A DNA stretch of 34,899 bases from Clostridia bacterium. Lineage in GTDB: Bacteria > Bacillota > Clostridia > UBA1212 > UBA1255. Both the position numbers and the translations under genes were made by a program. The notes below the pieces were generated by a model. The model worked only from the letters and a program-made list of their open reading frames with translations, was not told the DNA's origin and did no database searches. Where the stretch lies: the NCBI GenBank assembly GCA_017508875.1, contig JAFWQX010000141.1:1-34899 (forward strand), written 5' to 3'. Below, in pieces: positions 24,401 to 32,321 of this stretch; positions within the stretch are counted from its first letter, which is position 1; every line of letters begins with the position of its first letter.

Positions 24401-26899
24401 ATGGATAAAATTCGCATTGCCCTCGCGGGCAACCCTAACAGCGGAAAAACGACGCTGTTCAACGCATTGACCGGCGCAAACCAGTTTGTCGGCAACTGGC
24501 CCGGCGTTACGGTCGAGAAAAAAGAAGGAAAACTGAAGAAAAACGACAACGTAACGGTGACGGACCTCCCGGGCATATATTCATTGTCCCCGTACACATT
24601 AGAAGAAGTCGTAGCCAGAAACTACCTGATCGAAGAGCGTCCCGACGCGATCCTCAATATTGTCGACGGCACTAACCTCGAGCGTAACCTCTACCTCACG
24701 ACGCAGCTCACCGAACTCGGCATCCCGGTCGTAATGGCCATAAACATGATGGACGTCGTGAAAAAGAACGGCGATAAAATAAACGTCAGCGAGCTTTCGC
24801 GCCATATGGGCTGCAAAATAGTGCAGATATCGGCACTTAAAGGCGACGGCGTCGAGGAAGCAGCAAAAGCAGCGATCGAAGCGGCAAAAGCAACCAAAAC
24901 CGTTCCGCAGCACTCTTTCTCCGGTCCGGTCGAACATGCTCTTGCGCACATCGAAGAAGCGGTCGTCCACGACCTGCCCGAAGAGCAGCAGCGCTGGTAC
25001 GCGATAAAAGTGTTTGAACGCGACGAAAAAGTCCTGGAAAAACTGCACATTGACCCCGCAACAAAAGAGCACATCGAAGCCGATATACAGGCTGCCGAGA
25101 AGGAACTTGACGACGACGCAGAATCGATCATTACGAACGAGCGTTACATATACATCGGAAACATTATTAAATCCAGTTACGAAAAGAAAGACAAGAGCAA
25201 TCTCACGACTTCGGATAAGATCGATAAAGTCGTTACGAACCGCTGGCTGGGCCTCCCGATATTCGCCGTAATTATGTTTCTCGTCTATCTGATCGCGATG
25301 GTCGGTCCCGGCGCATGGGCGACAGACTGGGCGAACGACGGCCTGTTCGGTGACGGCTGGTTCCTGTTCGGCATAGGCAGAAAAGCGTACGATGCTAAAT
25401 CGGAAGAGTACGCCGACGCGCTTACCGCGGTCAATGCATTCCTTCCCGAGGACGGGCAGCTCGACCCCGAAGCGGAAGATTTCGACGCGGAGGCGGCAAT
25501 TACCGCGCTCAGAAGCGTTGCGGCAGGCGATCCTGTCGAGATAGAGATAGAAGACGAAGAAACGCTTTCCACCGAAACGGCAAAAGTGTATTACGACAGC
25601 GTTCCGGAAGCTGACGACGAGGCGTTCGGCGTATCGTTTAAGGACGGGCTCGCATATTTTGAGGAACATTCTGATTTTGAAGCTCCCGATCCGAAAGCAG
25701 ACGGACCGTGGGTGCCCGGCGTTCCCGTGATCGTAGGAGGCTGGCTCGAAGCGGCTAACGCTCCCGCCTGGCTGCAGGGGCTGATCGTTGACGGAATAAT
25801 CGCCGGCGTAGGTGCCGTGCTCGGATTCGTTCCTCAGATGCTCGTGCTCTTCCTGCTGCTCGCGTTCCTTGAGGCGTGCGGATATATGGCGAGGATCGCA
25901 TTCGTACTTGACCGCGTGTTCCGCCGCTTCGGACTTTCCGGTAAATCATTCATCCCGATGCTCGTAGGCGTGGGCTGCGGCGTTCCCGGCGTAATGGCTT
26001 CGAGGACAATAGAGAATGAGCGCGACCGCCGTATGACGATCATGACGACAACGTTCATTCCGTGCGGCGCGAAAGTTCCGTTTATCGCGATGATCGCAGG
26101 CGCAATTTTCGGCGGCTCGCCCTGGATCGCGACGTCCGCGTATTTCATCGGTATGGCGGCAATAATCATCTCCGGCGTTATGCTTAAGAAGACAAAAATG
26201 TTCGCGGGCGAACCTGCTCCGTTCGTAATGGAGCTCCCCGCATACCACTGGCCTACCGTCGGCAACGTGCTTCGTTCGATGTGGGAGCGCGGCTGGTCAT
26301 TCATCAAAAAAGCATTCACGATCATACTTCTCTCCACGATACTCGTTTGGTTCACAACGTATTTCGGCTGGATCGACGGCAAATTCGGCATGCTTGATGA
26401 GTCTCAGATCGAATATTCGATCCTCGCGGCGATCGGCAAACCTCTTTCATATCTGTTCGTTCCTCTGGGTTGGGGCAACTGGCAGGCGGCTGTTTCTTCT
26501 GTCACAGGTCTTGTTGCCAAAGAGAACATCGTCGGTACGATGGGTATTATTTACGGAGGCGGAGAACTTTCGAAATATGCGGCGATCAGCGCGGCTTTCA
26601 CGAAGCTTGCCGGTTTCTCGTTCCTTGTTTTCAACCTGCTCTGCGCGCCCTGCTTTGCCGCTATCGGCGCGATCAAGCGCGAGATGAACAACGCAAAGTG
26701 GACCTGGTTCGCAATCGGATATCAGACGCTGTTTGCATACGCCGTCAGCCTCATGATCTATCAGATCGGAAGCATTTTCACAGGACACGTGAATGTTGTA
26801 GGCCTGATAGTATCCATCGCTCTGCTGGCAGGAATGGTATATATGCTCTTCTTCAGGAAATACAAAGAAGCTACGAAGCTGAGCGTGAAGGTGAAATAA
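24401..26899 (+). CDS. feoB: Ferrous iron transporter FeoB
   Basis: The 832-residue protein has the N-terminal G domain: G1 GNPNSGKTTLFN, G3 DLPG, and INMMD at the G4 position. A helical GDI-like region follows, then a membrane domain with two Gate motifs (CGYMARIAFVLDR and FIPMLVGVGCGVPG). It moves Fe(II) across the inner membrane. Residues about 326-438 form an unusually long acidic external loop (Asp/Glu/Ala-rich) after the first membrane helix. I place the start at the ATG at 24401, supported by GAAAGGA. A GTG at 24359 in the same frame would add 14 residues. Two palindromic operators lie just upstream. Confidence 0.95.
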   Translation: MDKIRIALAGNPNSGKTTLFNALTGANQFVGNWPGVTVEKKEGKLKKNDNVTVTDLPGIYSLSPYTLEEVVARNYLIEERPDAILNIVDGTNLERNLYLTTQLTELGIPVVMAINMMDVVKKNGDKINVSELSRHMGCKIVQISALKGDGVEEAAKAAIEAAKATKTVPQHSFSGPVEHALAHIEEAVVHDLPEEQQRWYAIKVFERDEKVLEKLHIDPATKEHIEADIQAAEKELDDDAESIITNERYIYIGNIIKSSYEKKDKSNLTTSDKIDKVVTNRWLGLPIFAVIMFLVYLIAMVGPGAWATDWANDGLFGDGWFLFGIGRKAYDAKSEEYADALTAVNAFLPEDGQLDPEAEDFDAEAAITALRSVAAGDPVEIEIEDEETLSTETAKVYYDSVPEADDEAFGVSFKDGLAYFEEHSDFEAPDPKADGPWVPGVPVIVGGWLEAANAPAWLQGLIVDGIIAGVGAVLGFVPQMLVLFLLLAFLEACGYMARIAFVLDRVFRRFGLSGKSFIPMLVGVGCGVPGVMASRTIENERDRRMTIMTTTFIPCGAKVPFIAMIAGAIFGGSPWIATSAYFIGMAAIIISGVMLKKTKMFAGEPAPFVMELPAYHWPTVGNVLRSMWERGWSFIKKAFTIILLSTILVWFTTYFGWIDGKFGMLDESQIEYSILAAIGKPLSYLFVPLGWGNWQAAVSSVTGLVAKENIVGTMGIIYGGGELSKYAAISAAFTKLAGFSFLVFNLLCAPCFAAIGAIKREMNNAKWTWFAIGYQTLFAYAVSLMIYQIGSIFTGHVNVVGLIVSIALLAGMVYMLFFRKYKEATKLSVKVK

Positions 26900-26902
26900 C
26901 AG

Positions 26903-26951
26903 GCGAACCGAATGATGGCATGAATTTTGGGTCTTATGCGAACCGAATGAT
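26903..26951 (+). repeat. Dispersed repeat, second family, inside the feo operon
   Basis: The segment contains CGAACCGAATGATGGCATGA and then GAATTTTGGGTCT, followed by a second partial CGAACCGAATGAT. It matches the tandem units at 34763-34899. It fills the gap between feoB and the small downstream gene and ends 18 bases before that gene's ATG. Confidence 0.75.
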
Positions 26952-26968
26952 TGAGGGAGGCGCATATT

Positions 26969-27151
26969 ATGTTTGAATGGATCTCGGCGAATATAGGGAC
27001 AATAATTGCGATAGTGATCGTCGCTCTGATCGTTGCCGCGGCTGTGTTCGTGCTTGTCAGGGACAAGAAGCGGGGGAAGTCGATATGCGGCTCAAGCTGC
27101 GGCGGAGGATGCGCAAATTGTCCGATGCACGGCTCATGTCATAAGAAATAA
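26969..27151 (+). CDS. FeoB-associated Cys-rich membrane protein
   Basis: The 60-residue protein has one N-terminal transmembrane helix (ANIGTIIAIVIVALIVAAAVFVL with flanks) and a cytoplasmic tail. The tail carries the Cys-rich motif CGSSCGGGCANC with a further CxxxxxC. This architecture defines the FeoB-associated Cys-rich proteins, thought to assist FeoB, perhaps by binding iron. GAGGGAGG precedes the ATG at 26969. A TTG at 26951 would add six residues from the repeat. It is the last gene of the feo operon before a strong hairpin. Confidence 0.9.
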   Translation: MFEWISANIGTIIAIVIVALIVAAAVFVLVRDKKRGKSICGSSCGGGCANCPMHGSCHKK

Positions 27152-27175
27152 GAAATATAACAAGAAACACCAACG

Positions 27176-27216
27176 AACGCCGCCCGGATATCGGTCTCCG
27201 ATTTCCGGGCGGCGTT
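27176..27216. terminator. Hairpin terminator after the feo operon
   Basis: A 12-bp perfect GC-rich stem AACGCCGCCCGG (27176-27187) pairs with CCGGGCGGCGTT (27205-27216), and a smaller ATCGG/CCGAT stem lies within the loop. T-runs on either side are short, so efficiency is uncertain. It sits between convergent transcription units. Confidence 0.65.
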
Positions 27217-27275
27217 CTGTATGCGCTCTGCCTGCGCAATATCCTGGCAGGAATAATCTATCCCTTCCGTCAAAT

Positions 27276-28313
27276 TCAAGTCAGATAGTGTTTAACGCTC
27301 ATCATTCCGTCCGTGAAGGAAACGTCTGCGCAGGCGCCCGAAATAAGCGGCATAGACGGCGGTAAATGACCGAGGTCGGCATCGAGGATAACCGGTACGC
27401 CCAGGTCGCCCAAAGCGGCTAAAACGGCCTCCTGAGGGCCTTCAGAGCCGAACCGGTCATCGATCTCGTACGGGCGGCCTACGATAAACCCCGAAACGTG
27501 CCTGAACCAGCCTGCGGAACGTAATTGCCACAAAGCCCGCCTTATACCCATTGTCAGAAGATCGCACGCCTCAACGAACCATATGATCCCGTCGGAAGCA
27601 TATTTTTCCGCGAACGCTGGGGCGTCTCCCCAGGGCGTTCCTGCCAGATTTATCAATGAATCGAGGCAGCCTCCTATGAGCCTTCCCGAGAAACTGAGCG
27701 CTCTTACGCGAAAACCGTCGCCAGAAACAGCGAACGTGCCGTTAGGTTCGGTAAGATTGTACGGTGCGAACGGATCCTCTTCGGATTTCAGACTCTCCCG
27801 TTCCCAGAGCGGATAGCTTTTGACTGTAAGTTTTTCGCCGCGAAGAATCGACAGTGCGTCGTTAAGTGACGCGTGAAGTGTGCGTGCGCCGAATGCCGGT
27901 GCGTTGGGGCCGTAGACCGCGGCGGTATCGCACAGCAGGGGAAGGGTGAAGGTGAGATTTGTATTGTCCGAATAACCCATAAACCATTTTGGCTTCGAGC
28001 CTCGTATTGCCCCGAAATCAACGTACGGAAGGTCTTCGCACATCGTCTCGCCTCCGCCGCATGAAATCACGGCGGAAATATTGCCGTCCGTAAGGAATTC
28101 GTTGATCTCCGCACCGCACTTTTCTGGAGTGTTGCTCTTTCCGACGCCTTCCGCCGCGAAGCAGTTGGGGCCGCAGACTGTTTTGAAGCCCATGGCGCCG
28201 AAGCGCTCGATGGAAGTTTTAAAGCAGCTAACGTAAGGCTCTGTGGCGCAGCCGAACGAGGGAGCAATGAAACCGATCCTGTCGCCCGGTTTTATAAAAT
28301 CGGGATATCTCAT
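27276..28313 (-). CDS. LD-carboxypeptidase family protein (peptidase S66, MccF-like)
   Basis: The 345-residue protein carries the S66 triad positions: nucleophile S115 in MGYSDNT, E248 in WFVEACDL, and H316 in ADLGHLPPSMPL. The family removes the terminal D-alanine from tetrapeptides in murein recycling (LdcA) or cleaves microcin C-type adducts (MccF). The extended middle section and sequence feel closer to MccF-like members, so the substrate is uncertain. It has no signal peptide. Its ATG starts one base after the stop of the upstream hypothetical gene, so the two are coupled. Confidence 0.9.
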   Translation of the reverse strand: MRYPDFIKPGDRIGFIAPSFGCATEPYVSCFKTSIERFGAMGFKTVCGPNCFAAEGVGKSNTPEKCGAEINEFLTDGNISAVISCGGGETMCEDLPYVDFGAIRGSKPKWFMGYSDNTNLTFTLPLLCDTAAVYGPNAPAFGARTLHASLNDALSILRGEKLTVKSYPLWERESLKSEEDPFAPYNLTEPNGTFAVSGDGFRVRALSFSGRLIGGCLDSLINLAGTPWGDAPAFAEKYASDGIIWFVEACDLLTMGIRRALWQLRSAGWFRHVSGFIVGRPYEIDDRFGSEGPQEAVLAALGDLGVPVILDADLGHLPPSMPLISGACADVSFTDGMMSVKHYLT

Positions 28314-28314
28314 A

Positions 28315-29004
28315 TCAGACCTCCGCCTGCGGCATCTTTGAATCCTTCTGTCGCATGAACACCATCAGCGGGGCGTCCGCGTCGCATATATGAATGCGTG
28401 TCGTAAGCACACCGTTTTCTATGCTGATCTCATTGAATAATCTGAAATCGCGTTCAGAAAGGTCCGCGGGGGTAATGAACATTGACTCCGGCGAAGTTTT
28501 CAGGGCACATACGTGGATCCTGCACTCGAGCTGAACAAAATTCCCTCCGACCGTGTATCTCATATTGTCCCCGTCAAAGTCGAGAAAACAGTTTTGCTTC
28601 GTTCCTTTCGGTTCCTGCTTTACCCACCTGCCGGCAATAACGTCCAGCATCGTATCGTCAAGGACGGTTATGTAGTCGAACGGTCCGTGGTCAACTTTAT
28701 TGAGCGTGTACTTTTCAGGCCCCATTATGGTGTAGAAATAGTCGAGCTCCAGGCGGCCGTCAATATAAGTGAGTTTTTTTATCATTGTCATCGGATCGCC
28801 GTCCGCCGCTCTTGAAAGCACGCCGTCGGCGAGGCTGATCTCAGTCTCTTTTCCTTTCTCGAGCGCCTTGGCGTCGTACGATACGGTTGTTTTCAGAAGC
28901 GGCCTGCGGTGGTAGTCGAGTACCGTCATTTCAGCATTGCGAATTTCTATATAATAGTGGTACCCTTCTTCCCAGTATCCGTTAAGCTTTTCAGAATATT
29001 TCAT
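28315..29004 (-). CDS. Hypothetical protein in the bioY operon
   Basis: The 229-residue soluble protein has a beta-rich pattern of short alternating strands (for example YHYYIEIRNAEMTVLDYHRRP). It shows no membrane segment, signal peptide or catalytic motif that I recognise. A WKQEPKGTK-like stretch and several aromatic-rich strands suggest a lipocalin-like or similar beta-barrel fold, but this is weak. The gene overlaps bioY by 14 bases upstream and abuts the S66 peptidase gene downstream, so the four genes act as one transcript. The conserved linkage, if found elsewhere, would be the best clue to function. Confidence 0.75.
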   Translation of the reverse strand: MKYSEKLNGYWEEGYHYYIEIRNAEMTVLDYHRRPLLKTTVSYDAKALEKGKETEISLADGVLSRAADGDPMTMIKKLTYIDGRLELDYFYTIMGPEKYTLNKVDHGPFDYITVLDDTMLDVIAGRWVKQEPKGTKQNCFLDFDGDNMRYTVGGNFVQLECRIHVCALKTSPESMFITPADLSERDFRLFNEISIENGVLTTRIHICDADAPLMVFMRQKDSKMPQAEV

Positions 29005-29551
29005 AAGTACTTCTCCGTTTCAGCGATAGTATAAGTATTACGCACGAGGCGATCTTTAGCGCATCTCCCGGCAGGAAGGGAAGAACGCATACGGTTATTG
29101 CCGCGGTCAATGTGCTTCCTGTTACCGCGCAGAACCATGCCGTTCCTATAGCGTACAGCACAGCCGTGCCCGCTATACACAGCGAGGTCAATGCAACCGC
29201 CCTTATCCACAGCTTTTTTGCCGCAAATAACGTACCGAGTCCGCAGATGGCTGCCAGGGGCATATATCCGATCAGGAATCCGCCGGTGGGTCCCGCGATA
29301 ACTCCTATTCCGCCGCGAAAGCCTGCGAATACCGGCAGACCGGCCATACCGAGAAGCAGATAGACCGCAGCTGAGGCAGTGCCGCGTACCGGTCCGAGAA
29401 AGGCGCCTGCAAACATTACCGCCAGCGTCGCGAGCGATATCGGAACGGGACCGATCGGGATCGAAAGCGGTGAAAAAACACATATAAGCGCCGCCGTCAT
29501 GGCGGTCAGCGTAAGCTGTTTAACTCTTAAAGAAGCAGTTTTTGAATTCAT
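28991..29551 (-). CDS. bioY: Biotin transporter BioY (ECF S component)
   Basis: The 186-residue hydrophobic protein has the BioY pattern FSPLSIPIGPVPISLATLAV, GAFLGPVRGTASAAVYLLLGMAGLPVF and GGIGVIAGPTGGFLIGY. It binds biotin in the membrane and normally works with the EcfA/EcfA'/EcfT module, which is not in this window. Its ATG overlaps the last base of the upstream tautomerase stop (TAATG), indicating translational coupling. The 3' end overlaps the hypothetical gene by 14 bases. Confidence 0.95.
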   Translation of the reverse strand: MNSKTASLRVKQLTLTAMTAALICVFSPLSIPIGPVPISLATLAVMFAGAFLGPVRGTASAAVYLLLGMAGLPVFAGFRGGIGVIAGPTGGFLIGYMPLAAICGLGTLFAAKKLWIRAVALTSLCIAGTAVLYAIGTAWFCAVTGSTLTAAITVCVLPFLPGDALKIASCVILILSLKRRSTYEIF

Positions 29552-29891
29552 TAGAAATTGCCGCCGTTCCAGCCCCAGTCAGGAGTGTGTCTGAACTCTA
29601 CGTAAACGTTTTTCCCGGGGATACCGAGCTGCTCTTTCATGATATCGCACGCAGCGCGCGTAAAAGCCTCGGAGTTAGACGGGTTTGCGCTTCCCAGAAT
29701 GTCGACGGCAATATGCGCGCCGTCTTCCAGCTTATTGCCGGCAAAATACAGCGTGTATCCGTCGATGATACCCACCATCGTGTAGGCTTCAGGTTTCCCG
29801 ATCACAGCCATTGCCTCTCCGAAGCGGGATTTGACCGCATCTCTCTGTGCATCCGTAAGTTTTTTAGTTGTTCTGATGTCAACAATGGCAT
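29551..29891 (-). pseudogene. MIF/phenylpyruvate tautomerase family gene with a frameshift at its start
   Basis: From an internal ATG at 29811 the open frame encodes 86 residues ending in WGWNGGNF. The same frame extends upstream through DIRTTKKLTDAQRDAVKSRF, the normal MIF N-terminus, without a stop until next to an ATGCC at 29887-29891. That ATG is in another frame. Adding one A after ATGCC would restore MPIVDIRTT and a 113-residue protein, the family length, with catalytic Pro1 and Lys32 (in GKPE). As sequenced, the protein lacks Pro1. This may be a true one-base deletion or a sequence error. An AGAAAGG sits upstream of the lost start. It leads the bioY operon. Confidence 0.8.
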
Positions 29892-29911
29892 TTTAAACGC
29901 CGCCTTTCTGT

Positions 29912-29941
29912 ATTATATGTGGTTTGTTTTATAATATTCAA
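29912..29941 (-). promoter_or_regulatory. Promoter of the tautomerase-bioY operon
   Basis: On the minus strand TTGAAT (29936-29941) and TATAAT (29912-29917) are separated by 18 bases. The boxes lie within the last codons of the PIN toxin gene, and the leader to the tautomerase ATG is under 20 bases. Confidence 0.6.
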
Positions 29942-30315
29942 TAAATTCAGCAGGGGTCAATACATGTGGATCTTCCGGGAAATGCTTCTTATTTCCTGTA
30001 ACCAGTTTTGCATCGCAATAGTCAGCGACATTTGGTAAAAAGGCGGTCGTCTTCGTAGATGAACAGGATGTCTCTGATTGGGTGCGGAGAAACGGCCAGA
30101 CCATACTCAATTATATAATCCATCAGAGCATTGACCGTTTTAGAAGGAAAACCGAATTTCGGTTTGAGCAGAACTTCGGTATATTCATCTATAATTCTGC
30201 GATCATAACAGACAGTGATCCGTCCGCTGACGATTTCAGAAAGTATATAGAATGCATTTCCTGTTTCTTTCCACAATGCGGAAACGAGCACGTTCGCATC
30301 TATAACGGCTTTCAT
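29913..30315 (-). pseudogene. PIN-domain toxin (VapC-like), frameshifted
   Basis: The first frame (30315 down to about 30022) encodes 97 residues with the PIN start MKAVIDANVLVSALW and ends soon after YEDDRLF. A second frame continues with FLPNVADYCDAKLVTGNKKHFP and TPAEFIEYY, the C-terminal third of the same family. A frameshift near 30025-30040 therefore splits the domain right at its acidic metal-binding EDD region. PIN toxins are Mg-dependent RNases. Either the toxin is inactivated or the sequence has an error. The ATG overlaps the antitoxin stop by four bases (ATGA). Confidence 0.8.
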
Positions 30316-30614
30316 GCAGTCTTACCCGCTTTGCTTTCTTTTCTTTCTGATCGTGCCGCTGCTATTTCCGCTTCTATTTCATCATCTGTCATATAGCCGC
30401 GCTTCTCAGCAGCCGAACGCATTTCGTTGATAGCGATCATCGCTTTTGCCTGGCGCACAGAGCGCAGGACAACGTCAAAATTATCTTCGGAGATTTCGAG
30501 CATCAGCATGGCTGGTTTTCCGTTATTTGTTACGATGGCTTCGCCGTTTTCTTTGAGATAGTTGCAGATTTCTTTAGTATTGCTTCGCAGTTCACGTATC
30601 GTATAAAATTTCAT
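30312..30614 (-). CDS. Phd/YefM-type antitoxin
   Basis: The 100-residue protein starts with the Phd/YefM DNA-binding pattern MKFYTIRELRSNTKEICNYL and continues EAIVTNNGKPAMLML. Its charged C-terminal tail (Glu/Ala/Arg-rich) is the usual toxin-binding part. AGGAGGTGG directly before the ATG at 30614 decides the start; the frame could be extended by 17 residues to 30665 without support. It is paired with the PIN gene by an ATGA overlap. It likely represses its own promoter at 30632-30665. Confidence 0.9.
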   Translation of the reverse strand: MKFYTIRELRSNTKEICNYLKENGEAIVTNNGKPAMLMLEISEDNFDVVLRSVRQAKAMIAINEMRSAAEKRGYMTDDEIEAEIAAARSERKESKAGKTA

Positions 30615-30631
30615 ATAGCCACCTCCTGTAC

Positions 30632-30665
30632 ACGATAGTATACACGATCGTATCTCGATCGTCAA
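30632..30665 (-). promoter_or_regulatory. Promoter and probable autoregulatory operator of the toxin-antitoxin pair
   Basis: On the minus strand TTGACG (30660-30665) and TATACT (30637-30642) are 17 bases apart. The -10 box lies within an imperfect palindrome ACGAT...ATCGT (30632-30651), and CGATCGT repeats occur in the spacer. This is the expected layout for antitoxin autoregulation. Confidence 0.6.
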
Positions 30666-30714
30666 CCCGTGTGGTATTATGACAGGACTTTATTGTCTCT
30701 GGTTTCCTCTCTTT

Positions 30715-31227
30715 TTACGCTGTAATTTCATACGCTATTCTTGGCTTCGTGCCGCCTATCAGCACGTTGCCCCTCTCCGAAAAACCGAGCTTTAACAGTA
30801 AAGAGCGCATAACGGAATTGGCAGGGTGGGTGTCTATACGCAGATGTCCGCAGGAGTGTGCGACCGCCCAGTTTATGCAGAACGTCCCGATCCCTTTTTT
30901 AGAATGGTCCGAAGCTATGCGGTGTACTACGCCGTAAGGCTCCGCGCTCTGCCAGGCTCCTCCGGTGATGGCCCGGTAATCGGGCTCCGGTTCTTCGCCG
31001 AAATCGAAGTAAAACGCGCCGACGATTCGCCCGGCGCCGCCATCTTCGGCATCGATGCAAACGTAGCTTTTACCAGCATTTATATCATCACGGATGAGAT
31101 ATTCCGGAGGCCAGTTGTCCGCACCCCACTGTTCGGGATTTCCGTGCTCGGCCATAAATGTTCTGGCCAGGGCGTAGATCTCCATCATTCGCGGGATGTC
31201 TGATTCAAGTGCTTTTCGGACAAACAT
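30715..31227 (-). CDS. GNAT family N-acetyltransferase
   Basis: The 170-residue protein begins with the typical FVRKALESDIPRMMEIY and has the acetyl-CoA-binding motif RIASDHSKKGIGTFCINWA followed by HLRIDTHPANSVMRSLLLKLGF. The substrate amine is unknown; such stand-alone members often act on small molecules or amino acids. GGAGG lies nine bases before the ATG. It is 23 bases downstream of the DUF362 gene and probably co-transcribed with it. Confidence 0.9.
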   Translation of the reverse strand: MFVRKALESDIPRMMEIYALARTFMAEHGNPEQWGADNWPPEYLIRDDINAGKSYVCIDAEDGGAGRIVGAFYFDFGEEPEPDYRAITGGAWQSAEPYGVVHRIASDHSKKGIGTFCINWAVAHSCGHLRIDTHPANSVMRSLLLKLGFSERGNVLIGGTKPRIAYEITA

Positions 31228-31250
31228 TGACGCGGCCTCCGGTTCGGGTC

Positions 31251-32255
31251 TCAGTTAAGTGTGAAGGGGACAACGTCCGCCACGGCCTGTGCGGGCGAGA
31301 TCCGGCGGTCGTCGTTGTCGATGTCAATAAGGATATATTTATCGTTGCCCATCATGAGCTCTTTCATGTAGCTGAGCTGCCTGTGACCGTGGCGCGTTTC
31401 AATGCGTTCCGTCATCGCTGCGTTCTGATCGGGGCGCATCGCGTAGATCAGGTCAACGCACGCCTGATCTGCCGCCAGTATATCCAGCGAAGCCACTATT
31501 CCGACGTTAGGCGTGACGACCGGCTGTGCTGCGCAGCCTTCGCAGTCGCAGGATACAGACATATTGCGCATCACGTTTACGAAAGCGATCTGTTTTCCGA
31601 AATGATCCACTGTAGCCTTTGTAGATTCGGTTATCCGTTCCATCAGTTCTTCGGTAGCGATGTCCCACATATCGTCCTGGCCGGGCGTCGTATGTATCAT
31701 CGCTTTACCGATTCGTCCGTCAGCGCAGCCGATGCCGAGGTTCTTGTTCGATCCTCCGAAGCCGCCCATCATATGTCCTTTAAAGTGCGTGAGCGCGAGC
31801 AGCGAATCGTAGTTCAGAAGTCCCGCGCCGACGGTCATATGATCGAACCACTTTCCGCCCTTCACCGGCAGATCCGCCGTACCGAATTCGTCGAGGATGT
31901 CGACGGGAGCGAAAGTCCAGCCGTTGACCTTAAGTGTTTCGCGGTGGAGTTCAGTCGTGTAGCGGTCGCCTTCGTAATATGAGTTCGTTTCAACTATATT
32001 TGCGCCTGGCAGTTCCTCTTCTATCAGACTTCTGACCCACGGGCGCGGGATGATGTTCGGACCGTTTTTCTCGCCGGTGTGCAGTTTTACGGCGACCTTT
32101 CCTCTGAGGTTCGCGCGTATCCTGCGGTATATGTCTACCAGTCCTTCGGCTGACAATCTTCTTGTGAAATATACGATCGATTCGTTTCCGGTGCGTTCTT
32201 CGTACGGTACGTAGCGTTCTCCGCCTGTTCCGGGGACAATTTTGTTTTTGTTCAT
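31251..32255 (-). CDS. DUF362 domain-containing protein
   Basis: The 334-residue protein has the DUF362 signature stretch THFKGHMMGGFGGSNKNLGIG. A Cys-rich motif CDCEGC near residue 236 could bind a metal or an iron-sulfur cluster. Family members are annotated as uncharacterised Fe-S-centre proteins; a separate ferredoxin-like CX2CX2CX3C module is not present here. GAGGAGG precedes the ATG. No signal peptide is seen. It precedes the GNAT gene on the same strand. Confidence 0.85.
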   Translation of the reverse strand: MNKNKIVPGTGGERYVPYEERTGNESIVYFTRRLSAEGLVDIYRRIRANLRGKVAVKLHTGEKNGPNIIPRPWVRSLIEEELPGANIVETNSYYEGDRYTTELHRETLKVNGWTFAPVDILDEFGTADLPVKGGKWFDHMTVGAGLLNYDSLLALTHFKGHMMGGFGGSNKNLGIGCADGRIGKAMIHTTPGQDDMWDIATEELMERITESTKATVDHFGKQIAFVNVMRNMSVSCDCEGCAAQPVVTPNVGIVASLDILAADQACVDLIYAMRPDQNAAMTERIETRHGHRQLSYMKELMMGNDKYILIDIDNDDRRISPAQAVADVVPFTLN

Positions 32256-32321
32256 TGCGTTTTTCCTCCTCAGATTATGAATAAGGTCAATAGTCAGGTC
32301 TGTATATTAAAATTACATTCT

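Noticed and set aside
24599..25669. 356-residue minus-strand frame inside feoB
   Set aside because: It is antisense to the G domain and loop of FeoB, with a Phe/Val/Arg-rich composition typical of shadow frames.
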